Source of the DNA: DAOUKH01 sp965261455
GTDB taxonomy: Bacteria; Chloroflexota; Dehalococcoidia; SHYB01
Reading direction: 5' to 3'
Length of the DNA: 64,000 bases
Assembly (NCBI GenBank): GCA_965261455.1
Contig: OZ253453.1
Span: 1,426,001-1,490,000, forward strand
Shown: positions 52,047 through 60,282 of the stretch, in pieces
How the letters are laid out: each line of letters begins with the position of its first letter
Numbering within the stretch: position 1 is the stretch's first letter
Notes under the pieces: generated by a model
What the model was told of the DNA's origin: nothing
Database searches by the model: none
What the model saw: only the letters and a program-made list of their open reading frames with translations
Made by a program: the position numbers and the translations under genes

Positions 52047-52461
52047 TGCCGCCGCGATGGTCCATGACGTCGAGGACCTCGCGGCTGATCGCGGAGAGGC
52101 CGGGGTCGATGTTGAGGTTGCGCGAGCGCCGCTCCGCCACCAGGCCGATGGCGGCGTCGAACGGCATCCCGCGCTTCCAGCTCAGGTAGAGCGCGATCAC
52201 GAACGGAGAGCGGCTGACGCCGGCGGCGCAGTGGACGAGAACGCGGCCGCCGTCTTGCAACAGCGAGTCCATGCATTCGAGCACGTCGGCGATGGAGTCT
52301 GGAAGATTGCCCGGCCCGTCGATCAACGGCATGTGCACCAAACGCACGTCCGTCTTGTAGGGCGTGTACCGGTCGAGATTCAGGATGCCGTCGAAGCGGC
52401 TCAGGTCCGTCTTGGACGAGGGATACTCCGAGAGCGCGATCTGTTCGGTGACCCAGTCCAT
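52027..52461 (-). CDS. Dual-specificity protein phosphatase
   Basis: The 144-residue protein shows the Cys-based phosphatase loop VHCAAGVSRSP (HCxxGxxRS) and a plausible general-acid loop around LIDGPGNL. Small eukaryote-like dual-specificity phosphatases of this size remove phosphate from Ser, Thr or Tyr. The natural target is unknown. It overlaps birA by 20 bases and is read leftward from about 52461. Confidence 0.84.
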   Translation of the reverse strand: MDWVTEQIALSEYPSSKTDLSRFDGILNLDRYTPYKTDVRLVHMPLIDGPGNLPDSIADVLECMDSLLQDGGRVLVHCAAGVSRSPFVIALYLSWKRGMPFDAAIGLVAERRSRNLNIDPGLSAISREVLDVMDHRGGNGRHGR

Positions 52462-52580
52462 AGATGGCGGAAGGCGGCGGGGAGGCGCGTCAATTCTAGC
52501 ACTCGCAACTCTTGCCGCGTGCGCCGGGACGCGGAACCGCTCAGCGGCAGAGGGAACGCGATATGCCGGGCGCCAAGCTC

Positions 52581-53234
52581 CTAGCTGCTGGGAGAAGGAG
52601 GTTCGCCCGCTGCTCCGGAAGGCTGAACGGCGGATGCCTGTCCGTCATCCGAAAGGCTGAAGGGCGGGTACTTGTCCGTCATCAAGTTCCCGTAAGCCGA
52701 GACCCGGATGCCCCAGCGGTTGACTCCCATGATGAACTCGAAGATACCTTCCGGATAATTCCCGGTAACGAGCTTCACCAGGATAACGATGAGGACGGCC
52801 AGGCCTTCTATGATGCTCAGGACATAGAGAATGATGATGTGAGGCAGCAGGATCAACCAGCCCAGCACTACCTTGAGCACCAAGAGGAGTCGACTGAGGC
52901 TCTCGGGATACTCGACGGTGAGGTCGGCGGGGTAGCCGCTATCCGAGGCTAGGCTGAACGGAGGGTACTTGTCGGTGCCCAACACGCTGCCGTAGAAGGT
53001 GACGCGCCAGTTCCACCGCATCACCCCTTCCATGAAGTCGAAGAGCCCGCGGGGATAGCTTCCGGTGAAGAGTATCGCCACGGCGGCGGCGATCCAGGCG
53101 AAGTATGACGCAATGCCGAGGAACAAAAGCAGGACATAGTGGGGTATGAGCAGAAACCACTTGACAAGGAACATGAAGCGGTTCGTGCCCTGATCAAGCT
53201 CCCCTCGGATGGAAGCGGGGTAGGCGTCGGCCAT
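52581..53234 (-). CDS. DUF4389 membrane protein, internally duplicated
   Basis: The 217-residue protein has two similar halves. Each begins with YPxS or YPES, then a long hydrophobic pair, GSYPRGLFDFMEGVMRWNWRV or GNYPEGIFEFIMGVNRWGIRV, and ends DKYPPFSL. DUF4389 proteins are small membrane proteins of unknown function. The ATG at 53234 follows GGAGG; the upstream extension is rejected for lack of a site. It lies between the flavodoxin and phosphatase genes on the same strand. Confidence 0.82.
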   Translation of the reverse strand: MADAYPASIRGELDQGTNRFMFLVKWFLLIPHYVLLLFLGIASYFAWIAAAVAILFTGSYPRGLFDFMEGVMRWNWRVTFYGSVLGTDKYPPFSLASDSGYPADLTVEYPESLSRLLLVLKVVLGWLILLPHIIILYVLSIIEGLAVLIVILVKLVTGNYPEGIFEFIMGVNRWGIRVSAYGNLMTDKYPPFSLSDDGQASAVQPSGAAGEPPSPSS

Positions 53235-53308
53235 GACAGACCTCCTTCGATACGCTCCGGTGGTGCCCGCAGGGTAACAGAACACGCCAATTCATGTAAG
53301 CGGCTTCG

Positions 53309-53830
53309 CTAGTGTGCCGCGAAACGCAGCGCGAGCTCGGCGACGCGCCGACCCAGCGTCCGTGCCTGCTCACGGTCGGCCTCCCGTACCGAGCCCGAGG
53401 CGGTCGCCCCGTAGTAGGAGCCGGTCTCGCGCATGGCCTCGTTGAAGGGAAGGCCAACCACGATCATCCCTCCAGCGAGCATCCAGTGCAGCAGCGACCA
53501 TAGGGTGAACTCGATACCGGCGTTCCGCGACGCACCGGCGGTGAAGGCCGCGCCGACCTTGTCTCGAAGTTGCCCATCGGCCCACACATCGCCCACGCGG
53601 TCGAGCCAGTCCTTCATCTTGCCGGTCACGCCCGACCAGTTGGGCGAACCGAGAATCAGCGCGTCGGCGTCGAAGAGATCGTCGGGGGCGGCGTCATCGA
53701 GCCGCCGAAGCAGCGCCGCAGCGCCGTCGACTGAGTCCACGCCCTCGCCCACGGCGCGCGCCAGTTCTTCGAGAACGTAGCGGCTGTCATAGAGGACGAG
53801 CACGCGGACGGGGGATGCGTCTGAAGGCAT
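53309..53830 (-). CDS. Flavodoxin/WrbA-like NAD(P)H:quinone oxidoreductase
   Basis: The 173-residue protein has the flavodoxin fold: VLVLYDSRYVLEELA phosphate loop, ADALILGSPNWSGVTGKMKDWLDRVG (FMN-binding loop, seen in pieces), AAFTAGASRNAGIEFT and GSYYGATASGS. It probably reduces quinones with FMN. It lies 13 bases after a peroxiredoxin gene, so the pair may serve oxidative-stress defence. No partner reductase is adjacent. Confidence 0.82.
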   Translation of the reverse strand: MPSDASPVRVLVLYDSRYVLEELARAVGEGVDSVDGAAALLRRLDDAAPDDLFDADALILGSPNWSGVTGKMKDWLDRVGDVWADGQLRDKVGAAFTAGASRNAGIEFTLWSLLHWMLAGGMIVVGLPFNEAMRETGSYYGATASGSVREADREQARTLGRRVAELALRFAAH

Positions 53831-53843
53831 AGCGCCGGGGCCG

Positions 53844-54308
53844 TCAGAGCTCTAGGCCGAGCGCCTGGAAGACCTCGGCGAACTGGGCCGGATTCCCCGG
53901 ATTGTAGAAGGTGTTGGCGAGGGCCACGCTACCGTCCTCTTCAACGACGAAGACGGCTCGCCGTGACCGTTTGCCGGTGTCGTCGAGCACTTCATAGGCG
54001 GCGGCGATGGCCAGATCGGAATCGGCGGCGAGTGGGAAGGGGAGGCCGCCCAGCCGTTCGTCAAACGCCGCGTGCCGGTCAAGGCCGTCGGCGCTGATTC
54101 CCAGCACCTGCGCGCCGAGATCTACCAGCGTCTCGTGCTCGTCGCGAAACGAGGCGACTTGCGTGGAGCAGGTTGGGGTGTCGTCCTCGGCATAGAAGAC
54201 GAGAACCGCCTTCCCTTTCGATAGAAGGTCGGCCAGGGAAACGTCGCCCCGGGTACTCGGAACGGTGAACGGCGGAGCCGCGTCGCCGACCCCGATGGGT
54301 CTGTTCAT
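53844..54308 (-). CDS. Peroxiredoxin (AhpC/TSA, BCP-like)
   Basis: The 154-residue protein has VGDAAPPFTVPSTRGDVSLA, FYAEDDTPTCSTQVASFRDE with the peroxidatic Cys at residue 47, and VLGISADGLDRHAAF. A single clear catalytic Cys in the TPTC context suggests a 1-Cys or BCP-like enzyme that removes peroxides with a thiol partner. It uses a normal cysteine codon, unlike the redoxin near 44.8 kb. It is flanked by HAD and flavodoxin genes on the same strand. Confidence 0.87.
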   Translation of the reverse strand: MNRPIGVGDAAPPFTVPSTRGDVSLADLLSKGKAVLVFYAEDDTPTCSTQVASFRDEHETLVDLGAQVLGISADGLDRHAAFDERLGGLPFPLAADSDLAIAAAYEVLDDTGKRSRRAVFVVEEDGSVALANTFYNPGNPAQFAEVFQALGLEL

Positions 54309-54342
54309 GGCGCCACCATCCGGGCCGGGCGGCCCGTAGCAA

Positions 54343-54723
54343 CTAGCCCTTGTACGTGCAGAGCTCGTTGTAGACGCGCAGAATCTCTTCGTCGTCTGGG
54401 TTCCGCGTGTAGTACGGCTTGACGACGACGCCGCCGAGCGCCATCACGATGCCGGAGTGGTCGTCGATCACGAACTCGGGCAGCACATCGACGCCGAGTT
54501 CGGTCAGCGTCTCTTTGTAGTCCGACAGCGGCTTCAGGTAGCACGTCTGGATGTACTTCCGCAGGTCGTGCCGGTTCACGACCTCCCACCGAATGCCCAC
54601 GCCTGACCATATGTAGATCTTGTGCCCGTCTTCGACGATCTTGGCGAAGACTTCGTGTACGTGGGGCCTGAGACTTCCGTCGTCCGCGATCAGGGTGTAA
54701 TCGACATCAAAAAAGACGTTCAT
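54343..54723 (-). CDS. HAD-superfamily small hydrolase
   Basis: The 126-residue protein starts with the HAD nucleophile motif FFDVDYTLIADDG (DxDxT-like DVDYT) and continues with IYIWSGVGIRWEV and FVIDDHSGIVMALGG, which supplies the acidic Mg-binding residues. It lacks a cap domain, so it may act on macromolecular or phosphoprotein substrates. The start at ATG 54723 is chosen by the motif. It heads a leftward group with peroxiredoxin and flavodoxin genes. Confidence 0.75.
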   Translation of the reverse strand: MNVFFDVDYTLIADDGSLRPHVHEVFAKIVEDGHKIYIWSGVGIRWEVVNRHDLRKYIQTCYLKPLSDYKETLTELGVDVLPEFVIDDHSGIVMALGGVVVKPYYTRNPDDEEILRVYNELCTYKG

Positions 54724-54903
54724 AGGTGGGGAGGTCTGGGGCGAAACTTGAGCGATTATACCAGAGGCGCGGACGGCTGGCACACGCGCCGGCGGCAATC
54801 CGCGGGAGCTTCCGCGGGATTTCGTGTAGACTTCAGCGGCGGCTGGCGACGCCCCCCGGCGCGCCCGCCGGTCCGAACACTGCGAACGTCAAGGAGCCGA
54901 GCG

Positions 54904-55311
54904 GTGCACAAGCCCGTACCAGTACCCGACGAACTGACCAAGCCGTTCTGGGACGCGGTGGACGCGGGGCGGCTCGAAGTCCAGCGCTGCGCGGCGTGCC
55001 GCCATTTCAACCACCCGCCGGTGGACATCTGCCCCGCATGCCACTCGACCGAGTTCACGTTCGAGCCGGTGAGCGGCAAGGGCAAGATCTATAGCTTGAC
55101 CATCACCCACGATGCGCGACAGCCGGCTTTTTCCGCGATTCAGCCCTACGCTGTCGCCGTCGTCGAGCTCGACGACGAGCCCGGGCTGTTCATGCTGAGC
55201 AACATTCCCGGCGCCGACGTGAACGAACTGCGGAACGGCATGGCCGTCGAGGTCGAGTTCGAGGAACTCATCCCGGGCCGGTTCATCCCCCAGTTCCACC
55301 TAGTCAAGTAG
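54904..55311 (+). CDS. DUF35 / Zn-ribbon OB-fold protein (acyl-CoA-associated)
   Basis: The 135-residue protein has the DUF35 layout: DELTKPFWDAVDAGRLEVQRC, the zinc ribbon CAACRHF...CPACHS, GKGKIYSLTITH and the OB strand YAVAVVELDDEPGLFMLSN. These proteins channel acyl-CoA to partner thiolases. The thiolase-like gene follows 55 bases later, the usual pairing. It starts with GTG at 54904, with AAGGAG nine bases upstream. Confidence 0.87.
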   Translation: MHKPVPVPDELTKPFWDAVDAGRLEVQRCAACRHFNHPPVDICPACHSTEFTFEPVSGKGKIYSLTITHDARQPAFSAIQPYAVAVVELDDEPGLFMLSNIPGADVNELRNGMAVEVEFEELIPGRFIPQFHLVK

Positions 55312-55366
55312 CCTAGCCGCCACGTCCCCAGGCCGAAGCCAGGGGCATCCATAAGGAGCCGATGAC

Positions 55367-56536
55367 ATGTCCAATTCCGGCACGAAAGCCGCGGTCGTAG
55401 GGGTCGGCCATTCTAAGGTCTACCGCCGGGCCGACGTTCCCCTGGGGATCCTCGCCCTCGACGCCTGCAAACAGGCGATCGAGGACGCGGGCCTGGCCCC
55501 GTCCGACATCGACGGCGTGGCGACGGCGACGTATATGCCGTTTGAGATGGGCGAGGCCGAGCGTCCGGGGATGAACACGCTGACGCCGTCGTTCATGATC
55601 GGCGCGCTGGGCCTGGAGGCGAACTGGACCGAGTCGGTGGTAGCCGGCTCGTCGCAGCACTGCGTCATCGAAGCCTCCCACGCCGTCGCCTCGGGGGCCT
55701 GCCGCTACGCGCTGGCTTTTCGCGGCCTCTACAACCCCGTAGGCCGCCGCTACGGATCGAGCAGTCCGGCAACGGCCGAGGGCCGGGGGCAGTTCCGCGG
55801 CCCCTACGGCATCTTCGCGCCGGGGAGCTTTGCCCACTACGCGCAGCGCCACATGGACCTCTACGGCGGCACGCGCGAGCAGATGGCCCAGTTCGCGTCG
55901 AAGAACCGCGACCGCGCGCTGCAGTGGGAGTACGGCTACTGGGCGCAGCACGGCGGGGGCCAGCTCACCGTCGACGACTATATGACGTCACGCATGATTA
56001 GCTACCCGCTGTGCATCCACGATTGCGACATTCCGGTACAGGCTTGCGCCGCGTTCGTGCTCACGAACGAAGAACGCGCCAAAGACCTACGGAACCCGCC
56101 GGTCTACGTGCGGGGGACCTCGGCGCCGGTGGGCGCGCCCAAGAGCCTGGTGATGTCGCTGGAGGAGTTCATGGAGTGCGGCGCGATGGTCGGCCGGCAC
56201 CTCTGGCGGCAGGCCGGCGTCGGGCCTGAGGACGTGTCCATCGCGAACCTCTACGACGGCTTCAGCATGCTCACGCCGATGTGGGCCGAGGCCCTGGGGT
56301 TCTGCGGCGAAGGCGAGGGCTTCTCGTGGATGAACGAGACCTCGCTGCCGCTGAACACGTCGAGCGGCAACCTAGGCTCGGGCCGCACCCACGGCATCTC
56401 GCAGATGCTCGACTCGGTGCTCCAACTCATGGGCCGCGCCGGCCCACGGCAAGTCGAGGGCGCGGAGCTCGCCGTCGCTACCGGTTACCTGCTGGACTCC
56501 GGCCGGGGGATCGTGTTCGGGAAGGACCCGCGCTAG
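55367..56536 (+). CDS. Thiolase-family protein (acetyl-CoA acetyltransferase/SCP-x-like)
   Basis: The 389-residue protein has the thiolase start AAVVGVGHSKVYRR, SDIDGVATATY, VAGSSQHCVIEASHAVASGACRYAL (where the nucleophile Cys lies), and late NLYDGFSMLTPMWAEALGF and NTSSGNLGSGRTHGISQM with the catalytic His region. The lack of strong canonical C-terminal CxG places it with SCP-x-like thiolases that act with a DUF35 partner, which precedes it. It probably cleaves or condenses an acyl-CoA. It ends 15 bases before the left repeat of the selC island. Confidence 0.86.
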   Translation: MSNSGTKAAVVGVGHSKVYRRADVPLGILALDACKQAIEDAGLAPSDIDGVATATYMPFEMGEAERPGMNTLTPSFMIGALGLEANWTESVVAGSSQHCVIEASHAVASGACRYALAFRGLYNPVGRRYGSSSPATAEGRGQFRGPYGIFAPGSFAHYAQRHMDLYGGTREQMAQFASKNRDRALQWEYGYWAQHGGGQLTVDDYMTSRMISYPLCIHDCDIPVQACAAFVLTNEERAKDLRNPPVYVRGTSAPVGAPKSLVMSLEEFMECGAMVGRHLWRQAGVGPEDVSIANLYDGFSMLTPMWAEALGFCGEGEGFSWMNETSLPLNTSSGNLGSGRTHGISQMLDSVLQLMGRAGPRQVEGAELAVATGYLLDSGRGIVFGKDPR

Positions 56537-56551
56537 GGCAGGGGGCGACCG

Positions 56552-56570
56552 GCCGAGGCGCGCGTGGCGG
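56552..56570 (+). repeat. Left 19-bp direct repeat of the selC island
   Basis: GCCGAGGCGCGCGTGGCGG, identical to 59708-59726. It lies 15 bases after the thiolase stop and 24 bases before the methyltransferase start. It is a candidate attachment-site core. Confidence 0.8.
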
Positions 56571-56594
56571 CGACCGTAGGTAGCCACTGCCCCA

Positions 56595-57245
56595 ATGGGA
56601 ATCGATATGACTACTGTCGAGAACACCATACGTCTGCCGAAGGATCTGACTGGCTCGGCGCTTGGGACTTTCGGAACGATACTTGCAGATCCGCCATGGC
56701 GATTTAGCAACCGCACTGGCAGAGTTGCGCCTGAGTACCGTCGATTGCCTCGATATGAATCGCTTGACTTGCGTGAGATCAGGAATCTGCCAGTTCCAGA
56801 GTTGTCGTCAGACAACAGCCACCTCTACCTATGGGTACCCAACGCCTTAATCCAACACGGTTTGGAAGTGATGAAGGATTGGGGTTTTGAATACAAGACA
56901 AACATCGTTTGGTACAAGATCCGCCAGGATGGTGGACCCGATGGCCGCGGTGTCGGTTTCTACTTCCGCAATGTGACTGAACTGGTTCTCTTTGGTGTAC
57001 GTGGCTCTCTACGAACTTTCGATCCCGGTCGGAGGCAAGTGAATGTAATAGCAGCACGAAAGCGAGAGCATTCTCGGAAACCGGATGAGCTGTACGACGT
57101 CATTGAACAATGTAGCCCTGGGCCATATCTGGAGTTATTCGCACGGCACAGGCGCGCTAACTGGGTGCAATGGGGGAACGACATGAATGGGGTGGTCTCT
57201 GGGACCTCTAGAGATGCGGTGCTGATGTCGGATCATGGTCCCTAA
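56595..57245 (+). CDS. MT-A70-family adenine-N6 DNA methyltransferase
   Basis: The 216-residue protein has the MT-A70 signature ADPPWRF (residues 31-37, catalytic DPPW), HLYLWVPNALIQHGLEVMKDWGF, the NIVWYK strand and PGPYLELFARHRRANWVQWGND. This family methylates adenine at N6; phage and island members modify DNA. It may mark host DNA so that the next gene's nuclease activity spares it, which is inference. The ATG at 56607 is a second possible start. Codon use is AT-richer than in the flanking genes, supporting transfer. It is 54 bases upstream of the partner gene. Confidence 0.88.
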   Translation: MGIDMTTVENTIRLPKDLTGSALGTFGTILADPPWRFSNRTGRVAPEYRRLPRYESLDLREIRNLPVPELSSDNSHLYLWVPNALIQHGLEVMKDWGFEYKTNIVWYKIRQDGGPDGRGVGFYFRNVTELVLFGVRGSLRTFDPGRRQVNVIAARKREHSRKPDELYDVIEQCSPGPYLELFARHRRANWVQWGNDMNGVVSGTSRDAVLMSDHGP

Positions 57246-57299
57246 CTGGAGGATGCCTACTGGCATCGCTGACGGAGGGGTGACCGGGAGGTAATCAGA

Positions 57300-59606
57300 G
57301 TGGGACCAACAGATCTGCAAGCTGATAACGCCGGGCTTGTCACAGGCTCCGACCTCGACAGGGAATTAAGACAACGCCGTAAGTCATTTATGGAGAGGTC
57401 GATTCTCCTTGCTCAGGAGGCGGACTATACAGAGCAAGGATGGGAGGCAGTCAGGCACGGCAAGAAAACCGTGCGTGTCCGGAAGCCGAAACCCTCTGAT
57501 CAACAACTCGAGGACGATGTGTGGTCATTGCTTGCGCGAATGCGGTTCAACCATATGAGCAGTGGCCGCAGCTTTACGATACCGGTCAGCGAGTTGCATG
57601 CGAACGTTCCTCCCAAGCAGATCGACGTTCTAGCCGTTGACGACGAGACAGCACTCGTCGTCGAATGTAAAGCATCAGAGCAACTCAGATCGAGGTCACT
57701 TCAGAAAGATCTCAACGAAACTCGGGCGTTACAACAGCCAATTCGAACTTGGATCAACTCGCAATTCGACGACCGTCGGAGAGTCTGCTTTATCTATGTG
57801 ACCAGAAATATCCGTTGGAGCTCTCCGGACCGCGAGCGAGCGAAGGGGCACCAGATTGCGATCATTCATGATTGGAGGATCGAGTACTACCGAAAGTTGG
57901 TTGAGATAATCGGTCCCGCTGCCAGACACCAACTGCAAGCCGATCTCTTGGAAGGGTCTCCTATCCAAGGCCTCAGAGCAACGGTCCCGGCACTGAGGGG
58001 TACGTTCGGGAGTAAGAGGTTCTATCAGTTTGCCATCGAACCGGAGCGACTCCTCAAGCTGGCATATGTAAGTCACCGAACGAAGATTGATGGGGAAGCA
58101 ATTGGCACATACCAAAGACTTCTTAAGAAGAAGCGTCTTAAGGACATCGCTAAGCACATCAACGACACTGGCGGTGTGTTTCCCACAAGTATTGTTGTAA
58201 ACTTTCGGAAAGACAAGCGTCTAAGGTTCGATCCAGCGGGTGCTTCAGATGATGCTCCTACCGTACTTGGGACACTTCATTTGCCCAATGTCTATAAGAG
58301 TGCATGGGTCATTGACGGTCAACACCGGCTCTATGGGTTCTCGCTGAGTGATTGGGCCTCGAAAGGGAAAGTACCTGTGCTGGCCTTCGAGGGGCTGGAC
58401 CCTCGCGACGAGGTCAGCCTGTTTGTGGACATCAATAACAAACAGGTCAGAGTCCCGCGGGCCTTGCTGGTTCAGCTTGAACCAGAATTGTCCCTTGGAC
58501 AGGATCAGCCCGAACAGAGCCTAAGCGCCTTGCATTCTCAACTGGCAAACGACCTCTCCCAGAGCGACGACTCCCCGCTTTTAGGTCGAGTGACGTCCGA
58601 GTGGGACACCGACACCGTCAACAAGCCTGTCACATTACCGCAACTGGCCACTAGTATAGCTAGCAGTCGGCTCGTGGGTTCAATACGTGGAGGGCTTTTG
58701 CAACAGGGGTACCTCTATGATCGGGATACACAGACCACTCGCCAGAGGGCCAGAGTAACCATTGAAAAGTACCTTACCCTGTTCTCGGAGGGTGCTGCCG
58801 AATACTGGGAAAGAGATCCAGGCCCTCGGGCGGGCGGCTTCCTGTGCACCAACCTCGGCATCAGTTCGCTATTGCGGGTATTCCAGGCCGTACTTGAACA
58901 CGTAAATTACACCAATAATGACATAGAGTTTCATAAACTCTCTCCCGACGCAATCGTTGGTAGCGTCGGTCAGTTCGTTTCTCCAATCGTAGATTGGTTC
59001 AACACAGAATACGACTCCAACCAGTCAAGATTCCAGGGCCGTTTTGGGAGCGGCGCACCGATAATATACGCCTTCGAAATGATGGGTATCATTCACGACC
59101 GCTTCCCATCATTCGACCCTCCTGGTCTGGCTAAGCACAAACAAGAGGGCAGCGCTGAAACCATAACCTACGCCCAGCAGATGATTACTGAGATCGAGGA
59201 CGCTATGAGGAAACTAACTTTCGCTGTATTGAAGGCGAAGTTTGGTGAGGATGAGTCGGAGTGGTGGCGGAAAGGCGTTCCGCAGACGGTTCGAAGCTCT
59301 GCAGCAAGTAAGGCTGAGTTCAACGAAGAGGGTGGAAGCCCCCATCAATTCTTGGATCTGATCGACTACAAGAAGATTGCGGAACAGTCAATAGTCTGGC
59401 GTGACTTTGAGAGCCACTGGACTGTCGATAAGTCACAGCGGTCAAAACAAAGCAGACTAGCGTGGATGGACCGCCTAAACATCATCAGAAACCGTCTCTC
59501 TCATTCTGGCAGGCGACATGTGGCGAATGATGAGATTGAGTTCCTCGAAACGATTTGGACTCACGTTGGCGGTGAATTGGAACGGTCGGCCACCCGATCT
59601 CCGTAG
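57300..59606 (+). CDS. PD-(D/E)XK-like nuclease / DGQHR / HEPN-like fusion protein
   Basis: The 768-residue protein has three parts. Residues about 65-190 show IDVLAVDDETALVVECKAS with D109, E122 and K124, the core of a PD-(D/E)XK nuclease. Residues about 240-400 carry the DGQHR motif (339-343) inside SAWVIDGQHRLYGFS and FVDINNKQVRVPRALL, as in DndB and related DGQHR proteins. The C-terminal part (about 685-765) has RNRLSH (730-735), an RNxxxH HEPN RNase motif in a helical context like Swt1-type HEPN domains. GTG 57300 follows GGGAGGT by 7 bases. With the methyltransferase it may be a restriction or abortive-infection device; this function is inference. Confidence 0.82.
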   Translation: MGPTDLQADNAGLVTGSDLDRELRQRRKSFMERSILLAQEADYTEQGWEAVRHGKKTVRVRKPKPSDQQLEDDVWSLLARMRFNHMSSGRSFTIPVSELHANVPPKQIDVLAVDDETALVVECKASEQLRSRSLQKDLNETRALQQPIRTWINSQFDDRRRVCFIYVTRNIRWSSPDRERAKGHQIAIIHDWRIEYYRKLVEIIGPAARHQLQADLLEGSPIQGLRATVPALRGTFGSKRFYQFAIEPERLLKLAYVSHRTKIDGEAIGTYQRLLKKKRLKDIAKHINDTGGVFPTSIVVNFRKDKRLRFDPAGASDDAPTVLGTLHLPNVYKSAWVIDGQHRLYGFSLSDWASKGKVPVLAFEGLDPRDEVSLFVDINNKQVRVPRALLVQLEPELSLGQDQPEQSLSALHSQLANDLSQSDDSPLLGRVTSEWDTDTVNKPVTLPQLATSIASSRLVGSIRGGLLQQGYLYDRDTQTTRQRARVTIEKYLTLFSEGAAEYWERDPGPRAGGFLCTNLGISSLLRVFQAVLEHVNYTNNDIEFHKLSPDAIVGSVGQFVSPIVDWFNTEYDSNQSRFQGRFGSGAPIIYAFEMMGIIHDRFPSFDPPGLAKHKQEGSAETITYAQQMITEIEDAMRKLTFAVLKAKFGEDESEWWRKGVPQTVRSSAASKAEFNEEGGSPHQFLDLIDYKKIAEQSIVWRDFESHWTVDKSQRSKQSRLAWMDRLNIIRNRLSHSGRRHVANDEIEFLETIWTHVGGELERSATRSP

Positions 59607-59707
59607 CACAGGGTGTGATGTGGGGCATCAACGCCGGCGATCGGTGATCCCGGCTGACCAAAAGAGGAATCAAACGAGAGAAGAAAACGAGGATTGTAGG
59701 CCGTCGC

Positions 59708-59726
59708 GCCGAGGCGCGCGTGGCGG
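59708..59726 (+). repeat. Right 19-bp direct repeat, overlapping the tRNA-Sec 3' end
   Basis: Identical to 56552-56570. Bases 59721-59726 (TGGCGG) are the complement of the CCGCCA end of tRNA-Sec, so 6 of the 19 bases belong to the tRNA gene. Confidence 0.82.
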
Positions 59727-59818
59727 GAAAGGGTGGGAGTCGAACCCACCGCGGACGCCGAAGGGCGCCCGCCAACGGGTTTGAAGCCCGCGAAGCCCAC
59801 CGGGACCCATCCTCTCCC
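59721..59818 (-). tRNA. selC: tRNA-Sec (UCA)
   Basis: The leftward strand has the features of a bacterial selenocysteine tRNA. The acceptor stem is 8 bp (GGGAGAGG/CCTTTCCC) followed by G73 and an encoded CCA. The anticodon loop CTTCAAA gives anticodon TCA. A long variable arm has a 9-bp stem (GCGGGCGCC/GGCGTCCGC), and the T arm is GTGGG TTCGACT CCCAC. At 98 nt it has the usual length. It lies 11 bases after trxA on the same strand. selA, selB and selD are not in the window. Confidence 0.95.
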
Positions 59819-59829
59819 GCGGGGCGTGG

Positions 59830-60156
59830 CTAGGCGATGGCCGCCTCCACGCGCTTCTGCATTTCCTTCTTGGGCAGCGCGCCGACGATCTGATCGACCG
59901 GCTTGCCGTCCTTGAAGACCAGCAGCGTCGGAATGCTCCGGATCCCGTACTTCATCGAGACTTCCGGATTCTCGTCCACGTTCAGCTTCGCGAAGCCGAC
60001 CTTGCCTTCGTACTCGGTCGCGAGCTCGTCGACGATGGGGGCTACCATCCGGCACGGGCCGCACCAGACGGCCCAGAAGTCCACCACGACCGGTGTCGTC
60101 GCCTCCACCACGTCGCTCTCGAAGCTGCTGTCCGTTACCTCAAATGCCTTGGACAC
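59830..60156 (-). CDS. trxA: Thioredoxin
   Basis: The 108-residue protein is a standard thioredoxin: VVVDFWAVWCGPCRMVAPIVDELA with the redox pair in WCGPC, VGFAKLNVDENPEVSMKYGI and SIPTLLVFKDGKPVDQIVGA with the cis-proline. It reduces protein disulfides and supplies electrons to peroxiredoxins. The selC tRNA follows 11 bases downstream on the same strand, and plsX lies upstream. Confidence 0.96.
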   Translation of the reverse strand: MSKAFEVTDSSFESDVVEATTPVVVDFWAVWCGPCRMVAPIVDELATEYEGKVGFAKLNVDENPEVSMKYGIRSIPTLLVFKDGKPVDQIVGALPKKEMQKRVEAAIA

Positions 60157-60282
60157 GTTGTGTCGCCCCTTTCCGCGGCCCTCGACGAGGGCCTATCCGC
60201 ATGAACTCTCAGAGGAATTTGCCTCCGGTGTTCCGGCCGAGCGATTGTTGCCGCTCCCATCCCATTATGCCGTACGCGTCGA

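Larger units (their letters stand above)
56552..59726 (+). mobile_element. Small integrated defence-like cassette at the tRNA-Sec gene
   Basis: About 3.1 kb between two identical 19-bp repeats holds only an MT-A70 methyltransferase gene and a nuclease/DGQHR/HEPN fusion gene. The right repeat contains the last 6 nt (CCGCCA) of tRNA-Sec, a common integration site of genomic islands. GC is lower than the surroundings: two sampled 60-base lines inside give 42 and 50 percent, one line in the thiolase gene gives 63 percent. No integrase or transposase gene is inside, so it would move only with help in trans. Removing one repeat copy and the interior would restore thiolase-core-tRNA-Sec. Confidence 0.72.

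Noticed and set aside
53844..54308. Second selenoprotein candidate (peroxiredoxin)
   Set aside because: Its catalytic residue is encoded by a normal cysteine codon in TPTC, and the frame has no internal UGA.
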